DNA of 64,000 nucleotides from Bin80 sp965209015 (lineage in GTDB: Bacteria > Bacteroidota > Rhodothermia > Rhodothermales > Bin80). The stretch is taken from positions 248,001 to 312,000 of the forward strand of contig OZ242367.1 in assembly GCA_965209015.1 (NCBI GenBank). Reading direction: 5' to 3'. The position numbers were made by a program, and so were the translations under genes. Positions 1-9,835 of the stretch are shown here, one piece after another; position 1 is the first letter of the stretch; each line of letters opens with the position of its first letter. The notes under the pieces were generated by a model that had not been told where the DNA came from, did not search any database, and worked only from the letters and a program-made list of their open reading frames with translations.

Positions 1-1201
1 GGTACCGATTCGTGTAGTGCTCCAAGCAGTACCGGAAACCAGAGGATGGATTGAGGGGTACGTGATGATTGAAGATGATGAATTTGAAGAGGATAATCAG
101 AGGTACTTCACGATTAATGTTCCCGAACAAAGAAATATATTAGTAGTGCATGGTGCCAACGCTCAGACCGCGCAAGTTGAACTTGCGCTCTCTCTCCGAG
201 ATGAATCCAGTGGATTACAGACAACCAGAATACTTCAGCGTGGCTTAGTAGCGGCCCCAATTGACCAGTACTCTGCCATCTATTTGATCAGTCCAGAGGA
301 ACTCAGTAGTGGTGAGGTGGCCAAACTTGAACGATACGTCCATGATGGAGGGGGGCTATTCATTTTTCCAGGTGCAGATCCAGTGCCCATCAATCTACTT
401 TTTGAGACATTCGGTGCTGGGCGGATCACAATCCAGGAGTGGGAAACGTCAATTGAATCGGCAGATTTTGAGCACCCATTGTTTGAGGGTGTATTCACTG
501 CATCGGATCGTGCGCAAAGGGTGGAGTCGGTCCGTGTTTCTCGTGCAGCACGATACGTTCCAGGGACAGGAGCTGAGCAGACTCTGATTCGCTTACTAGG
601 AGAGTCTCCGTTATTGCAGGAAATACAGTTCAATAATGGTTATATCCTCTTCTTGGCTGTTGCACCGGATGCGTCATGGAGTGATTTGCCGCTTCGTGGT
701 CTCTTTGTTCCACTGATGGTTCGAGCAGCTCATTATCTTTCAGCCGGAGGATCCGTTCAAGGGGAGCAATTCCTCGTTGGTCAGAGGGCTGCCATCAGGA
801 TTCCAGCTGCACAAGGGGAAATTTCACTGGAGCTACCCAATGGGATCGAACTCATCCCAGATCAGCGTCAGATATTTGGTGCAACTTTAATTGAATTTGA
901 ATCAAATACTCCAGGAATCGTCAAGATATTGGTTGATCAAGTACCTGAGAGGATGGTCAGTATCGGACTTGACCCGAATGAGTCCCGGTTATCCTATGCT
1001 GAACCGGATGAATCCGGCGAAGTACTTTCAGAGGCTCTGGGGAAAACGGTTGAAGTGCTGGAGGTTGATTCTCCAAATGAGATCCCTTTGGCGATGAGGC
1101 AGGCTCGCACAGGAGTAGAGCTATGGAGGCATTTCCTTGTGTTGGGGCTTCTTTGTCTAACGGCAGAAATGATGCTGACGACTCGGTGGAAGGATCGGTA
1201 G
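1..1201 (+). CDS. BatA-like membrane protein, C-terminal part (cut by window edge)
   Basis: The reading frame is already open at base 2, so the true start lies left of the window; the GTG at 17 is probably internal. About 400 residues are visible. They form a soluble region with a glutamine-amidotransferase-like fold signature (VVHGANAQ near the start, then VHDGGGLFIFPG) and end with one hydrophobic helix (about residues 370-385) followed by TTRWKDR. This resembles the C-terminal half of aerotolerance/BatA-type proteins of Bacteroidota, which have two N-terminal membrane helices, an extracytoplasmic domain and a C-terminal anchor. hflX begins 1 base after its stop, so the two are probably co-transcribed. 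The exact function is unknown and the family call is an inference from layout and motif style. Confidence 0.55.
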   Translation, partial: VPIRVVLQAVPETRGWIEGYVMIEDDEFEEDNQRYFTINVPEQRNILVVHGANAQTAQVELALSLRDESSGLQTTRILQRGLVAAPIDQYSAIYLISPEELSSGEVAKLERYVHDGGGLFIFPGADPVPINLLFETFGAGRITIQEWETSIESADFEHPLFEGVFTASDRAQRVESVRVSRAARYVPGTGAEQTLIRLLGESPLLQEIQFNNGYILFLAVAPDASWSDLPLRGLFVPLMVRAAHYLSAGGSVQGEQFLVGQRAAIRIPAAQGEISLELPNGIELIPDQRQIFGATLIEFESNTPGIVKILVDQVPERMVSIGLDPNESRLSYAEPDESGEVLSEALGKTVEVLEVDSPNEIPLAMRQARTGVELWRHFLVLGLLCLTAEMMLTTRWKDR

Positions 1202-1202
1202 G

Positions 1203-2543
1203 ATGGGACGGAAACTACATATTACGGAAAAGCCGAACAAGGAAACTGTTTTGCTTGTGGGCACCGTGCGGCATCAAAGGAGTGGGGAAGACTCATTGGA
1301 TGAGTTAGCCCAATTGGCAGAGACCGCCGGTGCATTCGTTTCCGGTAGGCTAATCCAAGTGCTACAGAAACCAAACCCGGCAACCTATATCGGCTCTGGA
1401 AAAGTCAACGAGATTGCAGAGATCGTTCAAAAACAGAAAGTCAGCACCGTATTGATTGATGATGAACTGAGTCCAAATCAGGTTCGGAATCTTGAACGAT
1501 CATTGGGTTGTAAGTTGGTTGACCGCCCACAACTCATCCTAGATATTTTTGCGAAGCGGGCACAGACCGCAGTAGCAAAAACCCAGGTCGAACTGGCACA
1601 ACTGGATTATCTGCGCACACGGTTAACACGGCAGTGGACCCACCTATCCAGACAGCAGGGAGGGATTGGGACTCGGGGGCCCGGAGAGACTCAGATTGAG
1701 ACCGACCGTAGACTAATCGGTCAGCGAATGGCGACGCTTCGCGAACGCTTAAAACGTATTGATCGACAGCGGACAACCCAAAGAAGACGTAGGGCAGACT
1801 ATTGCAGGGTCTCACTCGTAGGATACACGAATGCAGGCAAATCCACGCTCATGAATGCTCTGGCTCAGAGTGGGGTGCTCGCAGAAGACCAACTTTTTGC
1901 CACGTTAGATGCTACCACACGACAGTGGAAACTATCACCAAAAACTACGGTACTTCTATCGGATACGGTCGGATTTATTCGGAAACTGCCACACAAACTG
2001 ATTGAGAGTTTTAAGAGCACCCTGGATGAGGTTCGGCAGAGTGATGTACTGCTTCATGTCGTTAGCGCAGCGCATCCCGATTTTGAAAATCAGATGATGG
2101 TTGTTCGGCAAACCCTTCGGGACATTGGAGCACTGGAAATTCCAACACTTCTGATCTTTAACAAGGTTGATACGCTTGAGTCGCCCTCTGAGGCAGTACC
2201 TGCACTCCAGAATGAATATCCAGAGGCGGTCCCAATCGCCGCCTTGAGGGGCATTGGTTTGGATACGTTGACCCATCGGCTTGAGGTGATGATTCAGGGG
2301 GCACAGATTGAAGGCTCTGCACTCATTCCAGTGACGGATGGGCGTACATTGGCTCACCTTCAACGGCTTGGAGAAGTGATCAATCAGGAGTTAGTTCAAG
2401 TCAAGAGTAATGGTGAGTTGGTTCATGACGAAGCGTTTCAGGTACATTTTCGCATTTCCAGGGATAGGTCTCAAGAGCTTGAACATCTTCTTTCTCCGTA
2501 CGGGGGATTGAGACTTCTGTCTCAGCAACCTGAACCCCGTTAA
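1203..2543 (+). CDS. hflX: GTPase HflX
   Basis: This is a ribosome-associated GTPase of 446 residues, a typical length. The N-terminal HflX domain contains the glycine-rich stretch GGIGTRGPGETQIE before the GTPase domain. The G1 P-loop GYTNAGKST lies near residue 206, G3 is DTVGF and G4 is NKVD. HflX proteins bind the 50S subunit and split stalled or heat-damaged ribosomes in the cytoplasm (family knowledge). The ATG follows the upstream stop by 1 base, which indicates translational coupling. A C-terminal domain after residue 370 completes the protein. No motif is missing. Confidence 0.95.
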   Translation: MGRKLHITEKPNKETVLLVGTVRHQRSGEDSLDELAQLAETAGAFVSGRLIQVLQKPNPATYIGSGKVNEIAEIVQKQKVSTVLIDDELSPNQVRNLERSLGCKLVDRPQLILDIFAKRAQTAVAKTQVELAQLDYLRTRLTRQWTHLSRQQGGIGTRGPGETQIETDRRLIGQRMATLRERLKRIDRQRTTQRRRRADYCRVSLVGYTNAGKSTLMNALAQSGVLAEDQLFATLDATTRQWKLSPKTTVLLSDTVGFIRKLPHKLIESFKSTLDEVRQSDVLLHVVSAAHPDFENQMMVVRQTLRDIGALEIPTLLIFNKVDTLESPSEAVPALQNEYPEAVPIAALRGIGLDTLTHRLEVMIQGAQIEGSALIPVTDGRTLAHLQRLGEVINQELVQVKSNGELVHDEAFQVHFRISRDRSQELEHLLSPYGGLRLLSQQPEPR

Positions 2544-2846
2544 CCATCAAGATCCTTCACCTGCTTCTCCTTATCTTCAACTTGATAGGAACCAGTACGA
2601 AGTTTAGCAGTTGATGCTTTATTAGTTTAGGTAGCAACATCCTCCACCTTCTCTGTACGAATTTGTGGTATATCGTAGATCCCATGTGTACTGATAGGCG
2701 ACTTTGATGACGATGCTTAGCGTTCAGCCCCCCCTCGAAAGGTGACCATTCCGTGTCCTTACCCATTCTACTTCGCGGTTTTTGCGTACCCCTTCCCCCT
2801 TGTGATTACGAGGGTTGATTCTACTTAGTTGCATCCATAAGGAACC
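2544..2846. other. Intergenic region between hflX and gyrB
   Basis: This 303-base gap has no supported gene. A 69-codon frame on the minus strand has no recognisable content. The gap presumably holds the hflX 3' end and the gyrB promoter, but I cannot point to a definite promoter or terminator. Confidence 0.5.
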
Positions 2847-4769
2847 ATGGGAAAGTCAGAGTACAGTGCTGGAAACATCCAAGTTCTTGACGGACTGGAA
2901 GCAGTGCGTAAGCGCCCTGCAATGTATATTGGGGATGTGAATCTCCGGGGACTTCATCATCTTGTCTACGAGGTGGTTGACAATGCAATTGATGAAGCAT
3001 TAGCTGGACACTGTGACTATATAAAGGTACGGGTTCGGGAAGATGGATCCATTGAGGTGAGTGATAATGGAAGGGGGATTCCCGTAGGCATGCATCCAGA
3101 ACAGCAACGACCTGCCTTAGAGGTTGTTATGACCGTATTACATGCGGGTGGTAAGTTTGATGATAAGACATACAAAGTATCCGGTGGGCTTCATGGGGTT
3201 GGAATCTCCTGCGTAAACGCCCTATCACGTCGGTTACAGGCCACTGTGCGGAGAGATGGGTATCTATGGGAACAAGCCTATGAGCGAGGTCAACCTTCGT
3301 ATGATCTAAAAAGGGTTCGTCCAGTGAAGTCTGGTGAGACTACGGGGACTAGAATACAGTTCTGGCCGGATGAGAGCATTTTTCTTGACTGTGATTTTCG
3401 GTTTGACACCATCAGTAAGCGCCTGCGTGAGCTTGCCTATCTGAACGCCAATGTGAAGATTGAACTAGAGGATCTTCGACCGGGTAGACAGGAGCGGGAA
3501 GAATTCTTCTTTGAAGGTGGATTACGTGAATTCGTGGAGTATCTGGATGAGTCGCGCACACCTATTCATGATCAAGTCATTTCTTTCAGAGATGATGCGG
3601 GCACCGTTGAGATTGCCATGCGCTATAATTCAGGGTTCTCTTCCAATGTCCTTTCATTTGTGAATAACATTCATACTCATGAGGGAGGCACGCATATTTC
3701 CGGATTCAGGACAGCACTAACCCGTACGCTGAAGACCTGGGCAGAACGCAATAATCTACTTAAGAATTTCAAGGGGGATTTAGCGGGGGATGATTTCCGT
3801 GAGGGGTTGACGGCAGTACTCTCGGTGAAGGTAGCAGATCCTCAATTTGAGGGGCAGACAAAAACTAAACTTGGAAATTCCGAGGTGATGGGACAAGTTC
3901 AGGGGATCGTTGCTGAAAAACTGGGCCATTGGCTGGAAGATCATCCGAAGCAGTTGAAATTAATCGTGGATAAGGTGATCATTGCTGCAACGGCTCGACA
4001 GGCGGCTCGACAGGCACGGGCGCTTGTTCAGCGCAAGAACGCATTCGCTTCTGGAGGACTCCCAGGAAAGCTGGCCGACTGCGCCTCACGTAAGCCCGAA
4101 GAATGTGAACTCTATCTGGTGGAGGGAGATTCGGCAGGTGGATCTGCTAAGCAGGCACGAGATCGTCACTTTCAGGCAATTCTACCCTTGCGTGGGAAAA
4201 TTCTTAATGTCGAAAAAGCAAGATTAGATCGCGTTTTGGAAAATGAAGAGATCCGAAATATTATTACCGCACTGGGAACGGGGATTGCTTCATCAGCTGA
4301 GGATTTTGATCCAGACAAACTGCGCTACCACAAAATCCTCCTCATGACGGATGCCGATGTGGATGGTGCACATATTCGGACGCTACTTCTGACTTTCTTT
4401 TATCGGCATTTGTGTCCGCTAATTGAGATGGGACGGGTCTTCATTGCCTTACCACCTCTCTACAAGGCTAAACGGGGAAAGAAGGAAGAGTATTGCTGGT
4501 CTGACGAAGCACTGCGCCAGACCGTAGAGCAAATGCAGGAAAAAGGTAGTGGGAAAGTCATCATTCAGCGCTACAAAGGACTCGGTGAAATGAATCCCAG
4601 ACAGCTTTGGGATACGACTATGGATCCAAAAATGCGCCAGCTAAAGCGCGTTACAATTGATGATGCGGTATCTGCTGATCGAATCTTCTCAACGCTAATG
4701 GGAGATCAGGTAGAACCTCGGCGGCGGTTTATTGAGCGCAATGCCCGCTATGCGACCCTGGATGTGTAG
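2847..4769 (+). CDS. gyrB: DNA gyrase subunit B
   Basis: This is the ATPase subunit of DNA gyrase, which with GyrA introduces negative supercoils. The 640 residues match the length of short GyrB proteins. The GHKL ATPase domain shows EVVDNAIDEALAG, DNGRGIPVG and the glycine-rich lid GGLHGVGISCVNALS. The Toprim domain has EGDSAGGSAKQARDR (near residue 425) and the DADVDGAHIRTLL metal site. The C terminus carries QRYKGLGEMNP. ParE is very similar, but the sequence features and early-chromosome context favour GyrB. A glycosyltransferase starts 5 bases after its stop. Confidence 0.9.
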   Translation: MGKSEYSAGNIQVLDGLEAVRKRPAMYIGDVNLRGLHHLVYEVVDNAIDEALAGHCDYIKVRVREDGSIEVSDNGRGIPVGMHPEQQRPALEVVMTVLHAGGKFDDKTYKVSGGLHGVGISCVNALSRRLQATVRRDGYLWEQAYERGQPSYDLKRVRPVKSGETTGTRIQFWPDESIFLDCDFRFDTISKRLRELAYLNANVKIELEDLRPGRQEREEFFFEGGLREFVEYLDESRTPIHDQVISFRDDAGTVEIAMRYNSGFSSNVLSFVNNIHTHEGGTHISGFRTALTRTLKTWAERNNLLKNFKGDLAGDDFREGLTAVLSVKVADPQFEGQTKTKLGNSEVMGQVQGIVAEKLGHWLEDHPKQLKLIVDKVIIAATARQAARQARALVQRKNAFASGGLPGKLADCASRKPEECELYLVEGDSAGGSAKQARDRHFQAILPLRGKILNVEKARLDRVLENEEIRNIITALGTGIASSAEDFDPDKLRYHKILLMTDADVDGAHIRTLLLTFFYRHLCPLIEMGRVFIALPPLYKAKRGKKEEYCWSDEALRQTVEQMQEKGSGKVIIQRYKGLGEMNPRQLWDTTMDPKMRQLKRVTIDDAVSADRIFSTLMGDQVEPRRRFIERNARYATLDV

Positions 4770-4774
4770 GGCCA

Positions 4775-5719
4775 ATGGATCTGGATGTTAGTATTGTGAT
4801 CCCAGCCTTTAATGAGGCTGCCTCTATTGCCCCTTTGTCCGATGAAGTACGAAAAAGTTGTGAGGAGGCTGGCTTAGTATTTCAGGTCTGGTTTATTGAT
4901 GATGGTTCGCAGGACGATTCCTGGACGGAAATACTTCATCAGTGTGAAGCCGATCCTCGCTTCAATGCAATTCGTCTTCGTCGCAATTATGGAAAAAGTG
5001 CGGCACTTGCGGCTGGCTTTGAGCATGTAGATGGCCGCGTTGTGATCACAATGGATGCAGACTTGCAGGATGATCCACGCGAAATCCCACTACTGGTTCA
5101 AGCCATTGATAAGGGGCAAGATCTGGTAAGTGGTTGGAAAAAATTACGCAAAGATCCCTGGACCAAGATATTTCCTAGTCGTTTTTTCAATCTGGTCACT
5201 CGAATCGCATCAGGCATTGCACTACATGACTTTAATTGTGGCCTGAAAGCATATCGAATCGAAGTGGTGAAATCTATTCGGATCTATGGAGAAATGCATC
5301 GTTATATACCACTGCTTGCCAAATGGGAGGGTTTTACACGCATAGGAGAACTTCCAGTCCATCATCGGGTCCGTCAACATGGTGAATCAAAGTTTGGGTT
5401 TGAGCGCTATGTAAGAGGGTTTCTGGATCTGGTGACGGTGATCTTTTTGACTCGTTTCGGTGTCAGGCCCATGTACTTTTTTGGGTCTATTGGACTGTTA
5501 TCTTTTTTGGGAGGGTTCATCATCAGTTTATTGATTACGATAGATAAAATAATGTACGATAACCCAGTCGGGGATCGCCCTTCCCTTCTACTGGGAGCCT
5601 TACTCATCATGGTTGGTGTACAGTTTATGTGTACAGGCTTTCTGGGCGATTTAATTCTGCGTGGACGTATGAACGACAGCCGACCGTATGAGATTACAGA
5701 GGTATTACCGAGAGCGTGA
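4775..5719 (+). CDS. Family 2 glycosyltransferase (DPM1/GtrB-like)
   Basis: This 314-residue membrane glycosyltransferase probably moves a sugar from a nucleotide donor to a lipid (polyprenyl phosphate) carrier. The GT-A domain starts VSIVIPAFNEA. The nucleotide-binding DD appears in WFIDDGSQDDS and the catalytic DXD-like site is MDADLQDDP near residue 93. Two hydrophobic helices follow (about residues 228-252 and 267-290), as in GtrB and ArnC. The ATG lies 5 bases after gyrB, so the genes may share a transcript. The sugar and acceptor cannot be read from the sequence. Confidence 0.85.
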   Translation: MDLDVSIVIPAFNEAASIAPLSDEVRKSCEEAGLVFQVWFIDDGSQDDSWTEILHQCEADPRFNAIRLRRNYGKSAALAAGFEHVDGRVVITMDADLQDDPREIPLLVQAIDKGQDLVSGWKKLRKDPWTKIFPSRFFNLVTRIASGIALHDFNCGLKAYRIEVVKSIRIYGEMHRYIPLLAKWEGFTRIGELPVHHRVRQHGESKFGFERYVRGFLDLVTVIFLTRFGVRPMYFFGSIGLLSFLGGFIISLLITIDKIMYDNPVGDRPSLLLGALLIMVGVQFMCTGFLGDLILRGRMNDSRPYEITEVLPRA

Positions 5720-5789
5720 GATTACATTCCACTTATTTTGCAGAGCACGTTACCAGATTCAAAACGGAGATGGAGCGAAGTCTGAGAGA

Positions 5790-6060
5790 GGACAGAGTCC
5801 AAATACTACCCCATTAGTACATAGCCTCAAAGAATGGGGCCCTTTTGGGAATTACCTATAATACCTGAGACAACTTCATGGAGTTGACGCATAAAAAGTA
5901 CGCGAAAGTATAAACAGAGGTCATATAGAATGAGGAATCACACAGATATAGCTCAAAAATGGATCCCCCGATCAAGAATCTGTCCGTAAATGATATGAGC
6001 GCGTTCATTGGCCGGATGGAGAATACGTGTACAGATGCAAACACAGGGGAATGCCTTTCC
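5790..6060 (-). pseudogene. Decayed IS1634-family transposase relic
   Basis: Read on the minus strand in shifting frames, this stretch retains pieces that match, in the same order, the intact IS1634-type transposase at 23089-25044. LHPANER corresponds to LHPASER, an FELYLCD piece to LELLDVD, GIIGNSQK to GLYGNTQK, and VVFGL to IVFYDL. The spacing between the first and third pieces is about 155 bases here and about 160 in the intact gene. Stops and frameshifts break the frame repeatedly, so it is a fossil. Its outer limits and terminal repeats could not be recognised. Confidence 0.6.
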
Positions 6061-6189
6061 GTTTCTCCCAGTTTTAGTGCCCTCTTCGGGATCTTTACAT
6101 ACTTTGAGAATCAGGGCACTCATAATGGCTTCAATTGGTAACTGACGGGTTTTGATAGGTTCAAGACGGGAGCGGTTGTCCCTAGTTCA

Positions 6190-6857
6190 GCCAACTGCCC
6201 AACTTTCATTTATCCAAAATTAGAGACATAGAAGGACAAAACCCCTGTCCTTACAATCACACAAGCCAGATCTGCATTCTGGTGCGTAGGGTATGAACTC
6301 TCTTATTGCAGGTTGGACATTTGGGAGGTTTCAGAGGCGTACTTGGACAAGATCTACAGTCAGTGTAGGAAGACGGAGATACATCAGGGGGAAATCAAAG
6401 CGGCCTGTAAATATCCCCTATCGTATTCCCCACGTCCGAAATCAAACTACTGTCAGAATCTGGTGGAACGTGGGTGACTAGTGAAAGAAGAGCATGGAGA
6501 GATCGGGATCACGAATGCGTTGCATCTTCAGATCTACCTTCCGGTGTACATGCTGATGCACATCGCACGGGAGATTTATCATAGTCCTCCCCCAAACATG
6601 AAGAGTCTGACCCCGTTGCGACTCCACAAATGCCGGAGGCAGAGACTCGTCTGCACACTAGCTCATTCAGTCTCTATCGTTTGAAGGTTGGTGCAACGAT
6701 CACACATCATAGTCGCGATGTAACGTTCTCCATTGCCTCTTCCGCGGTAGAGGCGCGGGAGCACTTCTGGATGTACTTTCAACACTTGCTCTGTGATAGG
6801 GAATCACAACTCATTCGGACCAGAGAAACCGGCAGAGATAAATGATGAACCCTTGAT
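6190..6857. other. Region without recognisable gene
   Basis: Only short frames of 60-71 codons occur here, with no family resemblance. It adjoins a transposase relic and may be further mobile-element debris, but I see no residual motif that proves this. Confidence 0.4.
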
Positions 6858-7787
6858 TCAGCGAAGAGGAACCGTGTCTGCGCGACGAAACTGATCTACA
6901 CCACTTTTCTTTGAGGTCCCGTCTGCACTCCCCAGACCAACTGTCGTAATCCGTTCCATCCCAACTCCGTTCGCGACATATTCATCAAGTAACGCGCGCG
7001 CCCTATCTTCGGAAAGAGACTGCGGGTTGCGTTCCAGAGGGCTAGCCATACCTTCTATGCGCACATTAATATTCAAGCATTCGTTCAGGATTTCAATATT
7101 ATCCGTAAGAACCTGCATTGCTGCATCGGAAAGAACGCTTGAGTTACGCTCAAAAAAGACAGTACTCATTTCTGCGAGATCTGCACAATAAGGGGGCACA
7201 GATTGGGACACTGTAACATTCAGAGTACGTGCATCCCTTCCGTGGTCATTGGAAAGTTCCAGCGAAACAGCATACTCTCCTTCGGACATATATGTATGCT
7301 CAGGCCTTGGAGAGGAGGACGTAGTTCCATCTCCGAAGCTCCAATCATATGTCAGGGGAGCATCGCCTCGGACATTCGCACTGAATTCCACCGCCGTACG
7401 GGTATCCACATCGGTTGAACTGGCCAGAAGAGCCAAGACCTGAGCAGGAACCGGAGGATTCATGACCAAGACGTCAGCAGATTCGGTAATTGAATAACGA
7501 CCATTCCGATTACTCGCCGTGACAGTCACGGTATAAGATCCAGGTTCTGCAAAAGCGTGTGCAACAGCTGTACCATCGGCGGTAGTCCCATCTCCAAACT
7601 CCCAAGAGTAGACAACGGGTGCTCGAGCATCTTCATTCGCAGCAGCAGAAAAATCACCACTGCTATTGGTCTCTAGAGACTCAGGAGAACTTAGTGTCAA
7701 GCTCTCAACAGCTCTGGGATTACAGCCGGTTAGCACGACCATTGAAAGTCCAACAAAAATCAAAAGCAAAGAATGTAAACGTGTCAT
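6858..7787 (-). CDS. PKD-repeat lipoprotein with OmpA-like C-terminal domain
   Basis: This is a 309-residue predicted outer-membrane lipoprotein. The N terminus is a lipoprotein signal peptide ending in a VLTGC lipobox. Two PKD domains follow, each with the diagnostic W-x-FGDGT motif (YSWEFGDGTTADG near residue 60 and YDWSFGDGTTSSS near residue 147). The last third is an OmpA/MotB-type peptidoglycan-binding domain (VFFERNSSVLSDAAMQVL, then the LSEDRARALLDEYV motif). It probably links the outer membrane to peptidoglycan. It stands alone, with mobile-element relics on both sides, and no operon partner is seen. Confidence 0.88.
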   Translation of the reverse strand: MTRLHSLLLIFVGLSMVVLTGCNPRAVESLTLSSPESLETNSSGDFSAAANEDARAPVVYSWEFGDGTTADGTAVAHAFAEPGSYTVTVTASNRNGRYSITESADVLVMNPPVPAQVLALLASSTDVDTRTAVEFSANVRGDAPLTYDWSFGDGTTSSSPRPEHTYMSEGEYAVSLELSNDHGRDARTLNVTVSQSVPPYCADLAEMSTVFFERNSSVLSDAAMQVLTDNIEILNECLNINVRIEGMASPLERNPQSLSEDRARALLDEYVANGVGMERITTVGLGSADGTSKKSGVDQFRRADTVPLR

Positions 7788-8323
7788 AAGATTAAGGATC
7801 GGAAGGATACTGAAATATATTTTGGGTAAGATACAAAATTCAAATCAAGATACAATCAATAATGTAACAGTTATTCCTCTTTCATGTTAAAGACCAGACT
7901 CTTTCCCGGCAGCAATACCCCAGCAATGTGGCAGTGAGCCACCTCAAGACGGAGACAGGATATGCCTGCCAAAAAGTCCACGGGAACCGCAGAGCAGTCC
8001 CTCCAGACGGGTGGGGATAGGCTTGGATTCTCCATCTATGGTAATAAACAGAAAGCACTATCCATAGAGGTAGATGGGGGTTCATCGGATGAAACTCCAA
8101 GGATCGCTAAAGATCTTACTGAGAATATCTACATAATAATCCTTACTAAGTCGTCTGGTTCTCCAATTCAATTTCTGTATCCTGCAGAATCCGTTCAAAA
8201 GGTGTACGTAGAGGGGATCACATCCATAGCGGAAGTATGATCGGTAAGGAAAATTTCAAACCCTGGGGTTTCCTGTCAGGAAGAGGTCTAAATGATCGCG
8301 AAACGAAACAATTTCAGCGATCA
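7788..8323. other. Gap upstream of the IS200 relic, no supported gene
   Basis: A 92-codon plus-strand frame (7962-8240) and an opposing 72-codon frame overlap here. Neither has recognisable content. Given the adjacent IS200-type remnant, this is probably decayed element sequence plus the promoter region of the PKD lipoprotein gene, which reads leftwards from 7787. Confidence 0.4.
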
Positions 8324-8488
8324 CATCTTCTTGTGAATTATCCTCCCGACCTGATTGTATCCACATTAGTTCATAAGTTGAAAAGTATCTCGAGTCATAA
8401 ACATTTGGTGCGAGTTAGTCTAGTCTTCGGCGTCTCATGTGGAGAGGCATCTCTGGATTTAATTGAGCAATACATTGAGTCTCAGCTA
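8324..8488 (+). pseudogene. IS200/IS605-type TnpA transposase relic
   Basis: A 110-codon frame (8237-8569) contains HLLVNYPPD followed by a VSTLVHKLKSISSH segment and then VSCGEASLDLIEQYIESQ. This is the order found in Y1 tyrosine transposases of IS200/IS605: the HUH-type HLL motif, the YPP...LV..LK..SS segment, and the CGGAPL...YIE.Q tail with its tyrosine. The usual stretch of about 15 residues between the last two (around LWSPSYF) is missing and no intact N-terminal part is found, so it is a remnant. The limits given cover only the recognisable part. Confidence 0.6.
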
Positions 8489-8631
8489 GGAATCGTGTAC
8501 CTTGTATTCCGCACTGAAGTACGGGGGTACGGTATGGCATTGGTCACCTATTGGATCATTGGTGTATAGGCTCATGCGGAAGGTTATAGGTAAAAGGGAA
8601 CGAATCTCTTCCAAGGTGATTACAGTAACAC

Positions 8632-9033
8632 ATGCGAATTTTCGTACTTTCTTTATTGACACTCCTTTTGGTTGCCTCCAGCTTCCTATCCGTTCGGCTT
8701 CGTTACTTTAATACGGAGTATGCTGCCGGGGCAATTACTGTAACGTGGGAGGCAGAGATCGAATCCGATGTGAGAACGTACGAACTCTACCGTAAGTCTG
8801 GTCAAGCGGATAATTTCGCACGGATCGCCGAAATTTCTGTGCATGGAGAGAACATTCCCTACACTGTGCTTGATAGTAAAGTCTACAAATCTTCGGCGGC
8901 GATTGTTGACTATCGTTTGGAAGCCGTGCTTACCAATGGACTGCGGCAGCGGATTGCTGAGCGTAAAGTGAACTATACGCCTACTGCCATTCCGCGAAGT
9001 TGGGGCAGTATCAAAGCAATGTTCCAGAATTAG
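8632..9033 (+). CDS. Secreted protein with fibronectin type III-like fold
   Basis: This 133-residue protein has an N-terminal signal peptide or anchor (MRIFVLSLLTLLLVASSFLS). One beta-rich domain follows, with spacing typical of FN3-like modules: a VTWEAEIESDVRTYELYRKS strand pair, then a DYRLEAVLTNG strand near the end. The function is unknown; such domains usually mediate protein contacts outside the cytoplasm. The stop is 1 base before the GTG of pyrR, so the two genes look coupled although their roles seem unrelated. Confidence 0.65.
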   Translation: MRIFVLSLLTLLLVASSFLSVRLRYFNTEYAAGAITVTWEAEIESDVRTYELYRKSGQADNFARIAEISVHGENIPYTVLDSKVYKSSAAIVDYRLEAVLTNGLRQRIAERKVNYTPTAIPRSWGSIKAMFQN

Positions 9034-9034
9034 T

Positions 9035-9517
9035 GTGCCACTTATGCGCACATTGATTCTAGGGTCGCAAAGAATTGAACGAACACTTGCCCGATTAGCC
9101 TGTGAAGTTGACGAACGTAACCAAGGCACGTCAAGTTTGGTTTTATTTGGAATTGTGCCTCAGGGAATTCGTGTGGCTCAGGCTCTGGCACGGCATATCA
9201 GCGAAGCCTCTGGACGCACCGTGGTTCCCATTCCACTAGATCTGAAGGATCCGAGTCGTACCACAGAGGATGTAACAGACAAGTTGGTGGTGATTGTGGA
9301 TGATGTTCTTTATACGGGCCGAACCGCTCACCGAGCGGTCACGGCGGTATGTGAGATGGGATCACCAGCCCGAGTTCAGTTGATGGTTCTCATTGACAGA
9401 GGACATCGCGAACTGCCGCTTCGTCCCGATTATATTGGACGTAGATTGCAGACGAAGCATCGGGAACAGGTGGAAGTGGATGTGAATGAAGGGCTTTCAG
9501 TATATATCGCCGAATAA
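9035..9517 (+). CDS. pyrR: PyrR-type phosphoribosyltransferase / pyrimidine regulator
   Basis: This 160-residue (or 157 from the ATG at 9044) type I phosphoribosyltransferase carries the PRPP-binding motif VVIVDDVLYTGRTAHRA near residue 87. The early segment GIVPQGIRVAQALA and the late RGHRELPLRPDYIG match PyrR, which has uracil phosphoribosyltransferase activity and in many bacteria controls pyr genes by RNA attenuation. No pyr operon is visible here, so the regulatory role cannot be supported from context. The GTG at 9035 and the ATG at 9044 are both possible starts. Confidence 0.88.
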   Translation: MPLMRTLILGSQRIERTLARLACEVDERNQGTSSLVLFGIVPQGIRVAQALARHISEASGRTVVPIPLDLKDPSRTTEDVTDKLVVIVDDVLYTGRTAHRAVTAVCEMGSPARVQLMVLIDRGHRELPLRPDYIGRRLQTKHREQVEVDVNEGLSVYIAE

Positions 9518-9835
9518 AATCTACTCTCCCCAATCCCAGAGGATTAGGAAGGATGTTTGCCGAGCTCCGATTGACCAGAGATACGCTCAGAGAGGGAGAT
9601 AATTAGCGTACAAACGCCGCCGTCAGTTTGAGGGAGTTATACTTTGGATGGAGCATAATCCCGAACTTGGGGATAAGGACATTCTGAGTTAAATCCACCG
9701 GGAGATGTGAGGGCGAGTAGCACCTAATTTTCACTTCCTGTATCTTTGCCGATTACAGGCGTTCGCCTGTCTGAGCTTGGTGAATCCCAACATTTATGTC
9801 TGTTGGATCGCAGGGAGGAGCGCCTCTAACTCAGT
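9518..9835. other. Intergenic gap between convergent pyrR and PASTA gene
   Basis: This 318-base gap lies between two converging genes. No coding frame or clear hairpin terminator was recognised in it. Confidence 0.45.
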
